This document shows positions 1 to 10,406 of a stretch of 64,000 bases of DNA, one piece after another. The notes under the pieces are model-generated. The model was not told the DNA's origin and did not search any database. It saw only the letters and a list, made by a program, of their open reading frames with translations. Source of the DNA: Marsupella aquatica (Eukaryota > Marchantiophyta); contig OZ316898.1 of the NCBI GenBank assembly GCA_973895155.1, forward strand, positions 20,584,001 to 20,648,000, read 5' to 3'. The position numbers were made by a program, and so were the translations under genes. Position 1 is the stretch's first letter; every line of letters begins with the position of its first letter.

Positions 1-3000
1 CGATCCTTTGCAGTGCACCAGCTCTTCAGTCCACGCGCCAGCTTCGATCCCAACTCTCTCGCTTTTCCTTAGTCACCTGCTATCTCCTTTGAATGTCGCA
101 CACGATCCTTTCCAGTTCGGCCATACGATTCTGGACTAAGTTCCTATCTATCGGAGGACACTTGGCCGACTCATTGAAACACGCCAACCCGCACCGATAC
201 GAGATCGAACGCGAATACGAGAGAGCCATCCGCCTAGCAGGACGACACCACTATCTCCTTAACTTTGATTACCTGTCCTAGAGCGAGCTTTACCGACCCA
301 AAGAAGTATCAGGGTACTTCTTCGACGGAGGCACTGCTTTGGCTTCCGGACGAGGTCTTCAATATTCCAGGCACGATCCACTTACAACGGCACCACTTTG
401 ACCACATCCCCGCTCGGGTCTAGGCTATCATCAACGGCGAGTTCAACACTACTCGGTCGACAGGACCATCTTCACTTGTGTTGGAAAATCTCCACCGGCA
501 CTTGCAGAACTTTATGGCAACTCTACCATCAACTACCAGTGCCGGCCAACCCGTGCCCGTACCCGCACCTACACCTCCTCGGCCTCAGCCAAGCCGGTCC
601 CCGCCACCAGTTCCACCACCTCTCCGAGTACGATCCGTGGTGAATGCGGTACATATCAGCTCCGAAGACGAGGAGGCTCACCCTCCTCTGAATCAACGAC
701 CGTGGGGTACGAACAACCCCACACCACCCCAACAAGCCCAAGGGGACAACACGGTAACGCTAGCGGCCCCGGCACCAATACTCACGATAGTTGCGCTACC
801 ACCACCTGACCGAGAGGATGGAGAGATGTCCCCTTCTTCTAGTCACCCCGGGAATCAGTCTTGGGGTAGGAAGAGGAAGGAGCCCGCAGCCGTATCCGGG
901 TTGCCTTTGGCCACGGTTGTGGTAGCCAAGCTGACCATGCATCGCATGGGGGACAACGTTCACAAGAACATCCTCCACCCCAAGCATGCATGCTATCTGA
1001 AGACCTAGGGGTTTTGAGCACCTCGCCTCTCTCCCTTGGAAAAGGAGCAGGTATTACGAGCAGGATATGACAGAGTTCATTCAGAACTTCGACGAGGCCC
1101 GTCAACAAACCCGAGCGCACGGGAGAGTGATGTGTCTCGATGAGGCATGTCTGAAGATGATTTTGGCTTACCCGAGGGGATAAACCGGGTAGAGTCACGG
1201 GCTCCTGGGGGCAAGGGAGCTAAATACCAGTCATCTAGCTTCCTAGCCAAAGGGGTAGTGGACAATGGGTTCTTAATGAGGACGTGCCTCATTCCGGAGG
1301 TAGCAGAACGCCTAGAGTTCCAGCGGTATGCCCTCCACATGATGGAACCTAGAGGAGAAATATTGGCCGCTCAGGTCATCCAGGTGGAGAACTATCGGCC
1401 CAAGAAGTGGGCGTCCTTCTTCATCAAGAAGTTCCACGAGGAGATGGAGCGGAGAAGGAAGACTTTGTACCTTGGTGCGAGGGCGTACTTCGCTAGCCAC
1501 GTCGAAATCATCCTTGAGTGGTACGATCATTTTGACCACCGAAGCCTCTCGCATCTCAATGAGCCCGAGCTGACCCCGCCAAAATGGGTGTTCCTAGCCC
1601 AGGTAAGGCGACCACAGCCTGAGGCCCAAAGTCTGGCAGCTGCAAGTCCTGCTACCCCGGCCCCGCAACCCATCGCTACCGCCCCGCCAGGCATACCCAT
1701 TGACATTATCGCGACCTTAGACGCGATCAATCAGGACAATGCCATCGAAGCCAGGCCGGATGAAGCCATACCCGAAGCAGATGCCACGGTAGCCGGGGAG
1801 ATTCCTCCACCCCCCACGGTTGTGCAGGAGAACCACCCACCTCTAGTGGAACCAGCCCCTTCGACCGACTTACCTCAAGGGCTAGATGTGTCCACTCCTA
1901 CTCCCGCACGGGTTTGAGTCTGCCCATGCCCGAATCCCGAAGGACAGAGTCTAGACCATCCGGAACTCTTTGCGTCGGGCACATTTCTGAATGGGTTGTT
2001 GGGAGATTTCTCACAACAGATCTCTCGGGACACCGGGGAATACATGGTCTGGAGGGTGGCCTACTTCTTCAACCAGGAGTTGGTTGCGGCAGTAAGGGCA
2101 GCACATGCGCAGGCAGAGACCGCGCAAAGAATAGAGCGATATCGGGTTGAGTCTGCCTACCTGAAGATGAAGTGGCAACCCTAGAGGCTGAACTCCAGCA
2201 ACTACGGCCTCAGGTAACGGCCACGGAGGACCAGGTCGCCGAGGCTAGAGCCCAAGCAGCGTTGGCAGTACAGGCCGGGCTCAGAAAGGACGTCGAGATT
2301 GCGCGGCTTCAAACCAAGATTGACGGTTTGCAGGGGCAAGCCGTCAGTTGGCAAAAGGATCTGGAGGAAGCTGACTCCAGGTCTCAGCGGGACACAGCCA
2401 AGATTGATGCCCTAAAGGTAGAGGCGGCACGGCTTCAAGGAGAAGCCATGAAACAGGCCCAGTTGGTGGACAAGCTGACGAGCGACACCCAGCAACTAGA
2501 GGAGGCATGCCAGGAGGCCGCGGAAGAGGCAGACGCGGCGAAGCGGGAAAACAAATCTCTGCTGGACCAGGTCCAGCTACTCAAGCAGGACGCCGACAGG
2601 CTCAGAAGGCAGGGGGATAGCCGCTTCCACTCAGGCGGCTCTGGCATGCGTGCCAGGCATTAGCGGCGGAGTAGGATTAGAGTAGAGTTAGGAATAGCTC
2701 AATTAGGCTATACCCTAGTTAGAGCAGCACTGCCATGCTGCACAACCTGCGTAGATTAGGATCTTCTAATAAGATAAGTTGTTTTCTAGCCTGATAGCCA
2801 GCTTAGTTAGGACCTTAGGTAAGCGAATCTTTGGGCATGAGGGCACTCCGTTCCTCGGCCCTTAGTATTTAGTGCGCCCCTCAGTAGAGGCAGAGGGGGT
2901 TTTAGTCTCAGTGTTGGACATCCGCGGTATGTGCGGGGAGTCCCGACCTCTGGGAGTGAAAGAGTATCGAGGAGAGGGTATGGGACTAAGCTTGCTGGGC

Positions 3001-3542
3001 AAGTGCGGAGCCGGGCTCCGTTGTAGTGTACACCCTCGGCCTTGGACCTGTTCATTCTAGAGCTTTCGGGTCAACTAAGTGTACGCATATGTCTCCTATG
3101 TAGTAAAATCCTTCCCCATTATTTCCTTCGTGTAAATCGAGATTGTATGCTTGCGCGTATGTGTATGTGTTAATCTCGTGTATAGGTGCCAACGCTTGGC
3201 CAAACGCACTACCCAAGTTGGGCACGGGGTGCAACTTGCGGGTAGTGGTTGCGAGCCCGGGTTGAGTACCCATATCATCAAATCCGGATCGAAGGCGGAC
3301 AACACGAAGGCTTAGAAGCCCGTAATCCGGGGTCGATCCTGTTATCGACTAAGGTACGTTCCGGCGGTGGAACACAAACCATACCTAGGAGGTATCCGTA
3401 TATGACCATAGGCGCACTTAGCGCTAGTTTACGTGAGTTAGGTGCATTTCGTGCATCCCTCCATGCCCAAACCCTCATTTTGACGAAGGATGTGCCTGTC
3501 TAAGCCGAAGCCCGGGTTAAGGCCTAGGCTGACGACGTGACA
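1..3542 (+). mobile_element. Degenerate LTR-type retroelement, 3' part (left end off window)
   Basis: Plus-strand coding-like remnants (about 93-2663) are followed by some 880 bp of non-coding sequence that stops abruptly at 3542. From 3543 onward the sequence is minus-strand LINE reverse transcriptase, cut directly after its I-P-K-K residues. The boundary reads ...GACGTGACA before LINE sequence CTTCT, so the left unit ends in the TG/CA-style CA expected of an LTR. A possible LTR start is TGTTGG near 2912, downstream of a purine-rich stretch at about 2886-2898, but this is uncertain because no second LTR is visible. No protease, RT or integrase is visible; they may lie off-window or be absent. 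Assignment as an LTR element is inference from the junction and layout. Confidence 0.45.
478..2663 (+). pseudogene. Frameshifted gag-like or unknown protein with C-terminal coiled coil
   Basis: I do not recognise this family. The reading frames are a proline-rich segment (478-1008), a basic/aromatic segment (1147-1917, with R-P-K-K-W-A-S-F-F and an acidic/proline tail), a short bridge (1996-2184) and a strongly heptad-like coiled coil (2172-2663, rich in A, E, Q and K). The parts lie in different frames. A shift near 1180 joins the 1060-1180 stretch to the 1147 frame, and another near 2170 joins the bridge to the coiled coil, so the gene is broken. An alternative is that one or two junctions are introns, but I saw no convincing GT-AG pairs. 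Position inside a probable LTR element suggests a gag-like structural protein; this is inference only. Confidence 0.4.
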
Positions 3543-5160
3543 CTTCTTGGGGATACAACGGATTACGCCATCTTTGATCCCATAGGAAATGTGACGAGTC
3601 CTCCAAAAGTCGCAGATCATATCATATAGGTCAGCTGTCACAAAATCCCAGCAGGCACGTAGAACTTCAACAGTCATACCATCTATCCCCGGTGCTTTAT
3701 CATTAGGTAGCAATAGAAGGGTATCATGTACCTCCTTTAATAGTGGGTAAAGCTTCCAATTGGTGGTTCTCAGCGGCAGAGGGGGAAAAATGAGTGTGCT
3801 CATAGAGTTTCCGTCTAGCAGCACGCATGGCCAAAAGTTCCTCAGCATTGAGTTCCTGCGGAGAATATAGCGCCTCACAAAAATTTTGAACCTCCTTGAT
3901 GATCAGATTTTCGTCATGAATCTTTGAACCATCATCTCCAATTAGGTACTCCATAGTCTCTCTCAGACGTTTTGCTTTGACCAAAGAGAAGTAGAACTTG
4001 GAAGGTTCCTCACCTTGGCCAAGCTAGTTGATCTGGGACAGCCGCCGATAGTGATGTGCATTCTCAAGTTCCATTTTGCGAACACTGTTATCAATTAGTA
4101 TAGGAAAATTCCTGCAAATCATTCGGAGCATGCTCGTCCATGATAGAGATTTTGAGGAGGCAAAGTTTGTTCTTGAGGATCGCCAGCTCTTCCTCCCGGG
4201 GCACCGGCAAAGATTGCAGCTCCATAAAGCACTTCCAAAATCTTTTGATTGCATTGGCAAAACGTAAATGAGGATCTGCAGAGGGCACACCATCACCCCG
4301 CCAGGCAGCCTCTAAAAGATTCAGGTTCTCTGCCTTCCGAAGAACAGAGGGGTTTGCTCTAAAATAAGTAGCTCTCTTCTTATTAGAGGTCAAACGGGGT
4401 AGGGGAATCAGACGGAAGGTAATGAGTACAGGATCATGATCAGAGAGCGCCGACGACCCGTCATGAGTGAGATCCACAATCTCAGTAGTCCATCTCCCTT
4501 CATCACTAAAGTAAAACCGGTCAAGCCTAAATTGAAATAGTCTACCATTTTGGACCCTGCGCCAGGTAAATGATGCACCAGTTACCTGGCCCAGAATGGA
4601 GATAACATCCAAGAGGTCAAACTTAGTTTTAAGAAATCACCAGAATTCCAGCTCGCAGCCACATATAAGAGGGGAAGCGCCAGTGGAGTCTTCACCCCTC
4701 TTGGTCATATTGAAATCACCACAGATAATCCAACAGGCTTGCAGTAAAGCATTGAGCAAATCGTTCCACAGCAGCAATCTTTGTCCAGATGAATTAGGCG
4801 CGTACAAACTTACCAATCCAAAATTTCCCTCCGCATGTTCCATCTGGATCCACACCGCCCTTCCACCATCGAGGAGTCCAGATGAGGTCACCTTGAAAGA
4901 AGGGTGGATTAAAATAGCCGTTCCGCCCCTGCCCTCATCAGGGGCGGAGGAAAAATGTTGAAAAGAAGGTAGAATTGTTCGTAGCACTGTGTCCAGTCTG
5001 AAACCCTCCACCTTAATCTCCTGAAGGGCCAGCGCATCAAGGGGAGGGCGTAGAGAGGAGGCCCACTAGAGTACAACATGTTTCCGATCTGGATTGCAAA
5101 GACCACAGACGTTCCAAGAGGCGAAATGGAAAATACCCATTCTCCTAGTAAATCCATCAC
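3543..5160 (-). pseudogene. LINE ORF2 remnant: endonuclease and N-terminal reverse transcriptase
   Basis: Read on minus, an apurinic-type endonuclease domain comes first. L-Q-E-I-K lies just upstream of 5011 and carries the metal-binding Glu, G-D-F-N is near 4720, and the C-terminal S-D-H-D-P-V is near 4440. A linker follows, and then the start of a reverse transcriptase with D-K-A-P-G-I-D-G-M near 3690. This is the order of plant L1-type ORF2. The RT is cut at 3543 after I-P-K-K, before the catalytic Y-x-D-D block, by insertion of the element to the left. Several frameshifts (about 5010, 4620, 4090, 3980, 3780) and internal stops make it inactive. Family assignment is confident; sub-clade cannot be set. 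Confidence 0.85.
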
Positions 5161-5197
5161 CTCAGCTCCCTCCTTAGAGAGAGCGACCAGAGCATCC

Positions 5198-6277
5198 TCA
5201 TAAAGGAGTGAGCGGGGACTCCGCAGGTCCCAGCATCAGCAAGGTCGGGACGAGAGGAGGACTTTGAATTGGGTCCGCAGATAGAGATTCAAAAGTCGCC
5301 AAGGCAGCACCAATTCCTTCAGTATCAGCCGTGGATAGCTTCTTCGATTCCTGAGAGAGTCTCCTCTCAGGTGTGACCCAACCAGCTACATCCTGCGATT
5401 TAGAATCCAAAGTGAAATGTAAGGAGCGTTGTTTTAGGGCTTTTCTCTTTCCCTTATCTTTCTTTTTATCTTCAGGTGGGGAACGCCGAGCCAATTTCCT
5501 TGCTCGGTCCTTCTTAATGGCAGAGCGCGAGACAATGTCTTCGTATTTTGATAATTCCATATCAGAAGGTATATCAGAGGGCAACAATTCTTCTTCCATG
5601 ACATTTAAATCCTCAGATCCACCATGGGAAGACGGTACCAAAATCTCTGCAGCATGAGCACCTGAATTCGTGGTCAAATCAGGGATGGGAGTCTAAGGTA
5701 GAGGACACAAATGAGTCCCAGAGGGCAGCACCAAATTTTGAAGCTCATGGATGACTCTTGGGAATTCCGTATTGCACGCTAGTAGAAGCAAAGAGGGGTC
5801 GCAAGGAACTATATCAATAGCTGCCTCCTCAATCTCCCGAATTGTCACCACAGAGCAGGGATCAGCATCCACGCCTCCGATGCTACCAAAAAGAATAATC
5901 TCAGAAGATGTAGCCGCTACGGGGGGTGCCTCGACATTTGCAACAGGTTCATCAGTGGGGTTAATTGCAGCATCGCGAGCAGGTGGGACTAACAACGGGT
6001 CCAGCATTTGAGTAGCTCTTTCTGGATTGGGCGCCTTCAAAGGGCAATCTAAATCCACGGCAGGGGGAGTCTGCAGTGCGGTGGCTCGGGGCAGGTGCCG
6101 GTTCTTCCTCATCGTGGGCTCTGCAATCTCTCGCCAAATGACCCTTCTTGCTGCACCGAAAGCAGTGAAAGGGAATGTTCTTAAAGATCACCGGTTGCCA
6201 TATAGAAAGCCCATTCTTGATTAGTACCTCAACACTGAGTGGTAATTCTCGTTGTGTATCCCACAGGATGCAGGCAC
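5198..6277 (-). pseudogene. LINE ORF1 remnant, 3' portion (CCHC zinc knuckle and basic tail)
   Basis: A CCHC knuckle (C-F-R-C-x4-H-x4-C, about 6160-6120) follows a stretch that reads C-I-L-W-D-T-Q-R-E-L-P and continues in frame across the CACTA insertion into sequence at 23386 and beyond. Downstream frames are acidic/proline-rich and end in a lysine-rich segment (5677-5198). In plant L1 elements ORF1 has a DUF4283 domain followed by this type of zinc knuckle and binds the element RNA. It is frameshifted near 6100 and lies directly upstream of ORF2. Confidence 0.75.
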
Positions 6278-6280
6278 GAT
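6278..6280. repeat. Target-site duplication GAT, left side of CACTA element 1
   Basis: GAT precedes the CACTA terminus here and is repeated at 23386-23388 after the TAGTG terminus. Three-base duplications are the rule for CACTA (En/Spm) elements. Removing the element and one GAT restores a continuous LINE ORF1 reading frame (Y-P-H-D-R-A-C-I-L-W-D). Confidence 0.9.
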
Positions 6281-6296
6281 CACTAGTGGAAAATAG
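6281..6296 (+). repeat. Left terminal inverted repeat of CACTA element 1
   Basis: CACTAGTGGAAAATAG pairs with the reverse complement of the right terminus, with two mismatches in sixteen. It starts with the diagnostic CACTA. Confidence 0.9.
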
Positions 6297-6299
6297 TGT

Positions 6300-6632
6300 C
6301 CTTAATGACTAGAATGAGGACTGAAAAACGAGTCATATGTACCAATATATGACTAGAGATTTTCTGTCATACCTGCCTCGTCTTTTAGGACAGTCAATTA
6401 AGACAAATGACTAAAACTCTCACCAGTCATTTATGGTAGTCCTAAATGACACAATATTTCTGAAATGACATGTTGTCCTAAATGACTGAATGAACGGCCG
6501 TCAGTCATTTAGGCATATCTTTAATGACACATATTTAAACAAATCATATTACAACACGTGGTAACTACACATGGTTGTTATTATATGTCATTTCAGACAT
6601 GTCATAAATGACACAATAATAAATCATTTAAG
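6300..6632. promoter_or_regulatory. Left subterminal repeat region of CACTA element 1
   Basis: About 330 bp without coding potential contain many copies of AATGAC, ATGACT, AGTCATTT and GTCCTAAATGAC in both orientations. In En/Spm the subterminal repeats are TNPA-binding sites required for excision. The same words fill the right subterminal region (22430-23380) and also recur in 62620-63200 beside the second CACTA end. The role is inferred from family knowledge. Confidence 0.7.
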
Positions 6633-6960
6633 GTGTCATTTAGTGTGTCATTGAAGGTGTCGTACATGGTGTCATTAAAAATGTCATACAAGGTGTCATA
6701 CAAGGTGTCATTGAGGGTGTCATATAGGGTGTCATTGAGAGTGTCATTGAAGGTGTCATTGAGGGTGTCATACAGGTTGTCATTGAGGGTGTCATACATG
6801 GTGTCATTGAGGGTGTCATACATGGTGTCATTGAGGATGTCATACATGGTGTCATTTAGGGTGTCATACATGGTGTCATTGAGGGTGTCATATAGGGTGT
6901 CATACATGGTGTCATTGAGGGTGTCATACATGGTGTCATTGAGGGTGTCATATAGGGTGT
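6633..6960. repeat. 12-bp minisatellite (GTGTCAT core), about 27 units
   Basis: Roughly 27 tandem units of 12 bp alternate between GTGTCATTGAGG and GTGTCATACATG, giving a 24-bp higher-order period. Because 12 is divisible by three, the array is open in several frames on both strands; those frames encode only simple repeats and are not genes. Each unit carries the GTCAT word of the subterminal regions, so the array looks like an amplified subterminal motif. Confidence 0.9.
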
Positions 6961-7318
6961 TTTTAAGTAATGTCATTTGGGATGTATCTAAGAAGAGCTC
7001 ATAGTTATATTCAAAATCACATACAATGAATCCACTTAAACCCTAAACAAAGACATCACTTTGCGCATCATCATTGTATTCAGAAATTCACACTCCAACA
7101 TTCACAAGCTCTAATATAGAATAATTGAAAAAACAGAAGTCATCATTGTATTCAGAAATTCACATTCCGACATTCACAAGCTCTAGTATAGAATAATTGA
7201 AAAAACAGAAGTCTTTATGATGAAGTGATAGAAAGTACACATTTTTCACTCGCATGAGTGAAACAATGGTAACCAAAATATTCAAAAATTCTTTGTTCTA
7301 CATGATCAGAGAAAATGT
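6961..7318. other. Non-coding stretch between minisatellite and TNPA-like gene
   Basis: It contains an imperfect direct duplication of about 70-80 bp (CATCATTGTATTCAGAAATTC blocks near 7067 and 7141). No gene is seen. It would be the 3' flank of the TNPA-like gene. Confidence 0.5.
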
Positions 7319-9185
7319 TCAACACTTTCGAAGAAACCTAGCATTCCACAATGTATTCATTCCTAACACATTCCGTAAGCAGAGTTGTTTCTCTTCTTTG
7401 TTGGGCATTGGCAATGCTGCATCACCACAATACACTGCCTTAACTGATACTCGCACCCAAGGACTCTCAATCATGACACAATAAAATTTATCCTCTCCTG
7501 GTAACCCTGTCACTTCACCTCTAGCAACAACTGTAGAGCGATCCACAACGCTTCGTACTTCTACAGCATCTCCTTTTGAAAACTGCCACACAAAATTGTT
7601 AGGACAAAATATTGTCTTGTAGTACTGATTTGGGCATATCATCAATTTAAGAACATAAACCAACTGAAAACAAATTCACCTTTGCTGCTGGATTTGGGGA
7701 GAGAACTGGTCCTCGTTCACTAGGTGAGATAGTGATAGGGGTTATTTTCTTGAATCTCTTTGAAGGCCTAGGTGGTGTAGCCTCTTGTTCCTGAATTGCA
7801 TTTGACACTATCTGTTCATCTGTGATAGCAATCTCATCACTTTCACCATTACCAATGCTGCTTTGTACAATGCAAGGTTCCTGCAGTGCTCCCAAATTTG
7901 CTTCTCCCATACTTGGCTTTGGCTTCTGCCTTGTTAAAGTATCTGATTTCTCTCGCTGTGATATAGGTTTCTCCCCTGAAGAAGCTACCACAAAACCAAA
8001 CAATGAATGTTTAGAAAACTTCATTCCAAATTGAAAAATAAATTATTGCATATGTAACATGTTTAGAGTATAAGTTTGTATGTTCTTACCATCACCATCA
8101 CCTGAGAAAGTAAGAGAACGTTTCCTGCTACTACCTTTAGGCTCAACCACCACCTTAGTAGCAATTGCATTTGATAATTGCATATGGAACTGATTCTGTT
8201 GATTTTGTGCAATGAAAGAAGTCATCATAGATGTCAAATTGTCCACTTTGAACTCAAGCTTGGTTAAATTCTCCACAGACTGTTCAAGCTTGGGTAATCG
8301 AGCTGGTTCCTCAATTGTAGTTTCCCTGGACAGTGGAGTCTACATACACAAACACACCATACAATGTCAATCATCAATAATAATTTGAACATCATGGATA
8401 ACTTATAATCAAAATTGAATATATATACAGGTTTTCATTACATACCGCTGATCCATGTGCAGATCCAATTCCAACAAAACTACTGCCTCGATGTTCACCA
8501 CTGCCCATAGATGGACTGATCTGCACTAGGGGGACTGGACTACTAGACACAAGTTTTGATATAACAGGGCTTGTCAATCCTTTTGCTTTCTGGAAACACA
8601 TAATCACATTCAAAGCAATTAGAATATTAATGAGAACTCATCATGTCATTGTTTACTCCTATACTAGATAAACACTTCAATTCAAATGACAATCTAGACC
8701 TGCAGTGAGATGGACCATCTGAAGATTCTTACCAATCTTTTTTTTGCTCCAGCAGCCCCTCCTCTTCCAAAATGCTCTTTGTTCACCACTTCTGCCCTCC
8801 TTGCTTTCATCACAGCACTCCTTGCAAGCAAAGCAGGACTATCAAAATGATCCACCAGTCGTGCCCATTTCAATGGGTCAACATATTGAGGTCCTGGTTT
8901 GGAGCGATCACGTTTACATACATCCTTCCAATAAGTATTTAGTTTGTGACGTTCTCTTTTCAATAACGTCCGACAGTGACTAATAAATTTCTTGTCAGAC
9001 ACTGACTGCTTATCTGGATACTCCCAATCTGCCTCCATCAATTTCTGCACATCCTCAATTATGTTTGGATCTTGTTTGTTCCAATCAGGTTCTGATACAT
9101 AAAAAAGCCTCAAGACATTGGCACGTAGCTCCTCCATCCAATATGGTTTATTAGGATGAGAATCATCAATATCATTGTCATGAAT
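7319..9185 (-). CDS. TNPA-like CACTA protein (Transposase_24-type with C-terminal SH3-like domain), spliced
   Basis: Five exons can be read with GT-AG borders: about 9185-8733, 8589-8446, 8339-8090, 7984-7680 and 7582-7319. The first holds a trihelix-like DNA-binding region with W-K-D-V-C, conserved tryptophans and K-A-R-R-A-E-V-V-N-K, resembling plant En/Spm Transposase_24 proteins. The middle exons are low-complexity or helical. The last exon (F-S-K-G-D-A-V-E-V-R-S... to stop) is a small beta-rich domain like the DUF8039-type C-terminus of plant CACTA proteins, and a paralogous exon lies at 63537-63797. Exons before 9185 probably exist (to about 10100), since further acceptor-like sites and acidic or basic segments occur there. 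The product should bind the subterminal GTCAT repeats. No stop interrupts the listed exons, but the start is not established. Confidence 0.65.
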
Positions 9186-10406
9186 CTGATAAAAACACCA
9201 CAAATGATAGTCATCAACATTGAGAATGAAACAAACACCCAATTGCTTCTGAGTACACAAACTGTAGGCCACAAATGTGAAATGTGCAATGAAAATCTTA
9301 CCGTTATCAATTTTCCCTTCTTATTGTCAGCCCTTCTTACACTACCGGTTCTCTGGAATTGTTTTTTGGCTTGCCTAGATTCCCTGCGTTGCTCTGTTGC
9401 AGTCTTTCTTCCCTCTACATACACAATGAACATCCAATATTGATCATCCACAATTGTAAAATGAGGGACAAGAAATATTACAATATAATAGGAGGACGCT
9501 TCATTGAATTTGACTTACCTGAACCCTGACTGGATGTCACTACTGTAGAGTGTCCAGATTTCCCAATCGATGTTGATGGAACCACCACTATACACATGCA
9601 AACCACTGGAATTATGAATCCAACATTCATATAGATCAACATTGAAAAATACATTGAAAATCTTTGAAATTACTTACATTCAAATAGCTGGCCAGTCACA
9701 GGGTCTTTGTAACATTGCACCATGCCACTCATGGAAGGTCCAACCTTTGTAGGGGTTTCTTTTGCATCTGCCAAGCTCTTGGATGGAGGTTGCAGATGGA
9801 CCTGTCCAGATCAAGTTAAAACCAATGTTATTAAACAGAATCACTACCAATGTCTATAGTTTCCTCATATTGTTGGTGAATGTAATAAGAATCTCACCTT
9901 GGATGAACTTTGTGGTTTCTCATCTTCATTGTACTCAGCATCAGTGTCATAATCTGATTTAGAACCCTCATCACCAGACTCTGCCATACTCACTGAGACA
10001 ATTCTTGATAGTCTGGAGCTCTGTCTCCTCTGTGTGGTAACCTCACTTCTAGGAGTTCGTCGTGCACTTGTTTCCTTCTTGCGCCCTATGGTCTGTGTTG
10101 CACCCAATCTACATCAGAGAATATCAATGAATGAATGACAAGTACCAACAACCAACTCATATTGCTGATGAGCAATATTAACACATCTTTGCACATTCAA
10201 AACAACATGCAAGATTATACTCACATGAAATTGAAATTTTCTCCAAATATCTCCCTGAATTTTTTATTGTTGTCTGCTACCTTCTTATTTTGTTCCTCCT
10301 CATATGGAGGTATTCGCTGCATTCACTGCTAGACCATGGCATGCCATGTTAGTATGATCCCACTATCAACTAAATGAAACCGGACTGTACAGTATCTTCA
10401 AACCAT
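9186..10406 (-). other. Probable 5' exons and introns of the TNPA-like gene; boundaries unclear
   Basis: Short minus-strand open segments (for example 9451-9302 with a K/R-rich stretch, and 10107-9900 with acidic E-D-E-K and basic R-R-Q-S-S-R-L-S-R segments) alternate with AT-rich sequence. They look like exons upstream of the trihelix-like exon but show no recognisable domain. I cannot fix the splice pattern or start codon. Confidence 0.35.

Noticed and set aside
6633-6960. CRISPR-like regular repeats
   Set aside because: Units are directly adjacent without unique spacers, and the host is a plant or alga; it is a minisatellite.
6602-7004. Three long overlapping frames of repeating peptides on both strands
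   Set aside because: They are produced by a 12-bp tandem repeat, whose length is a multiple of three; there is no sequence complexity or start context typical of a gene.
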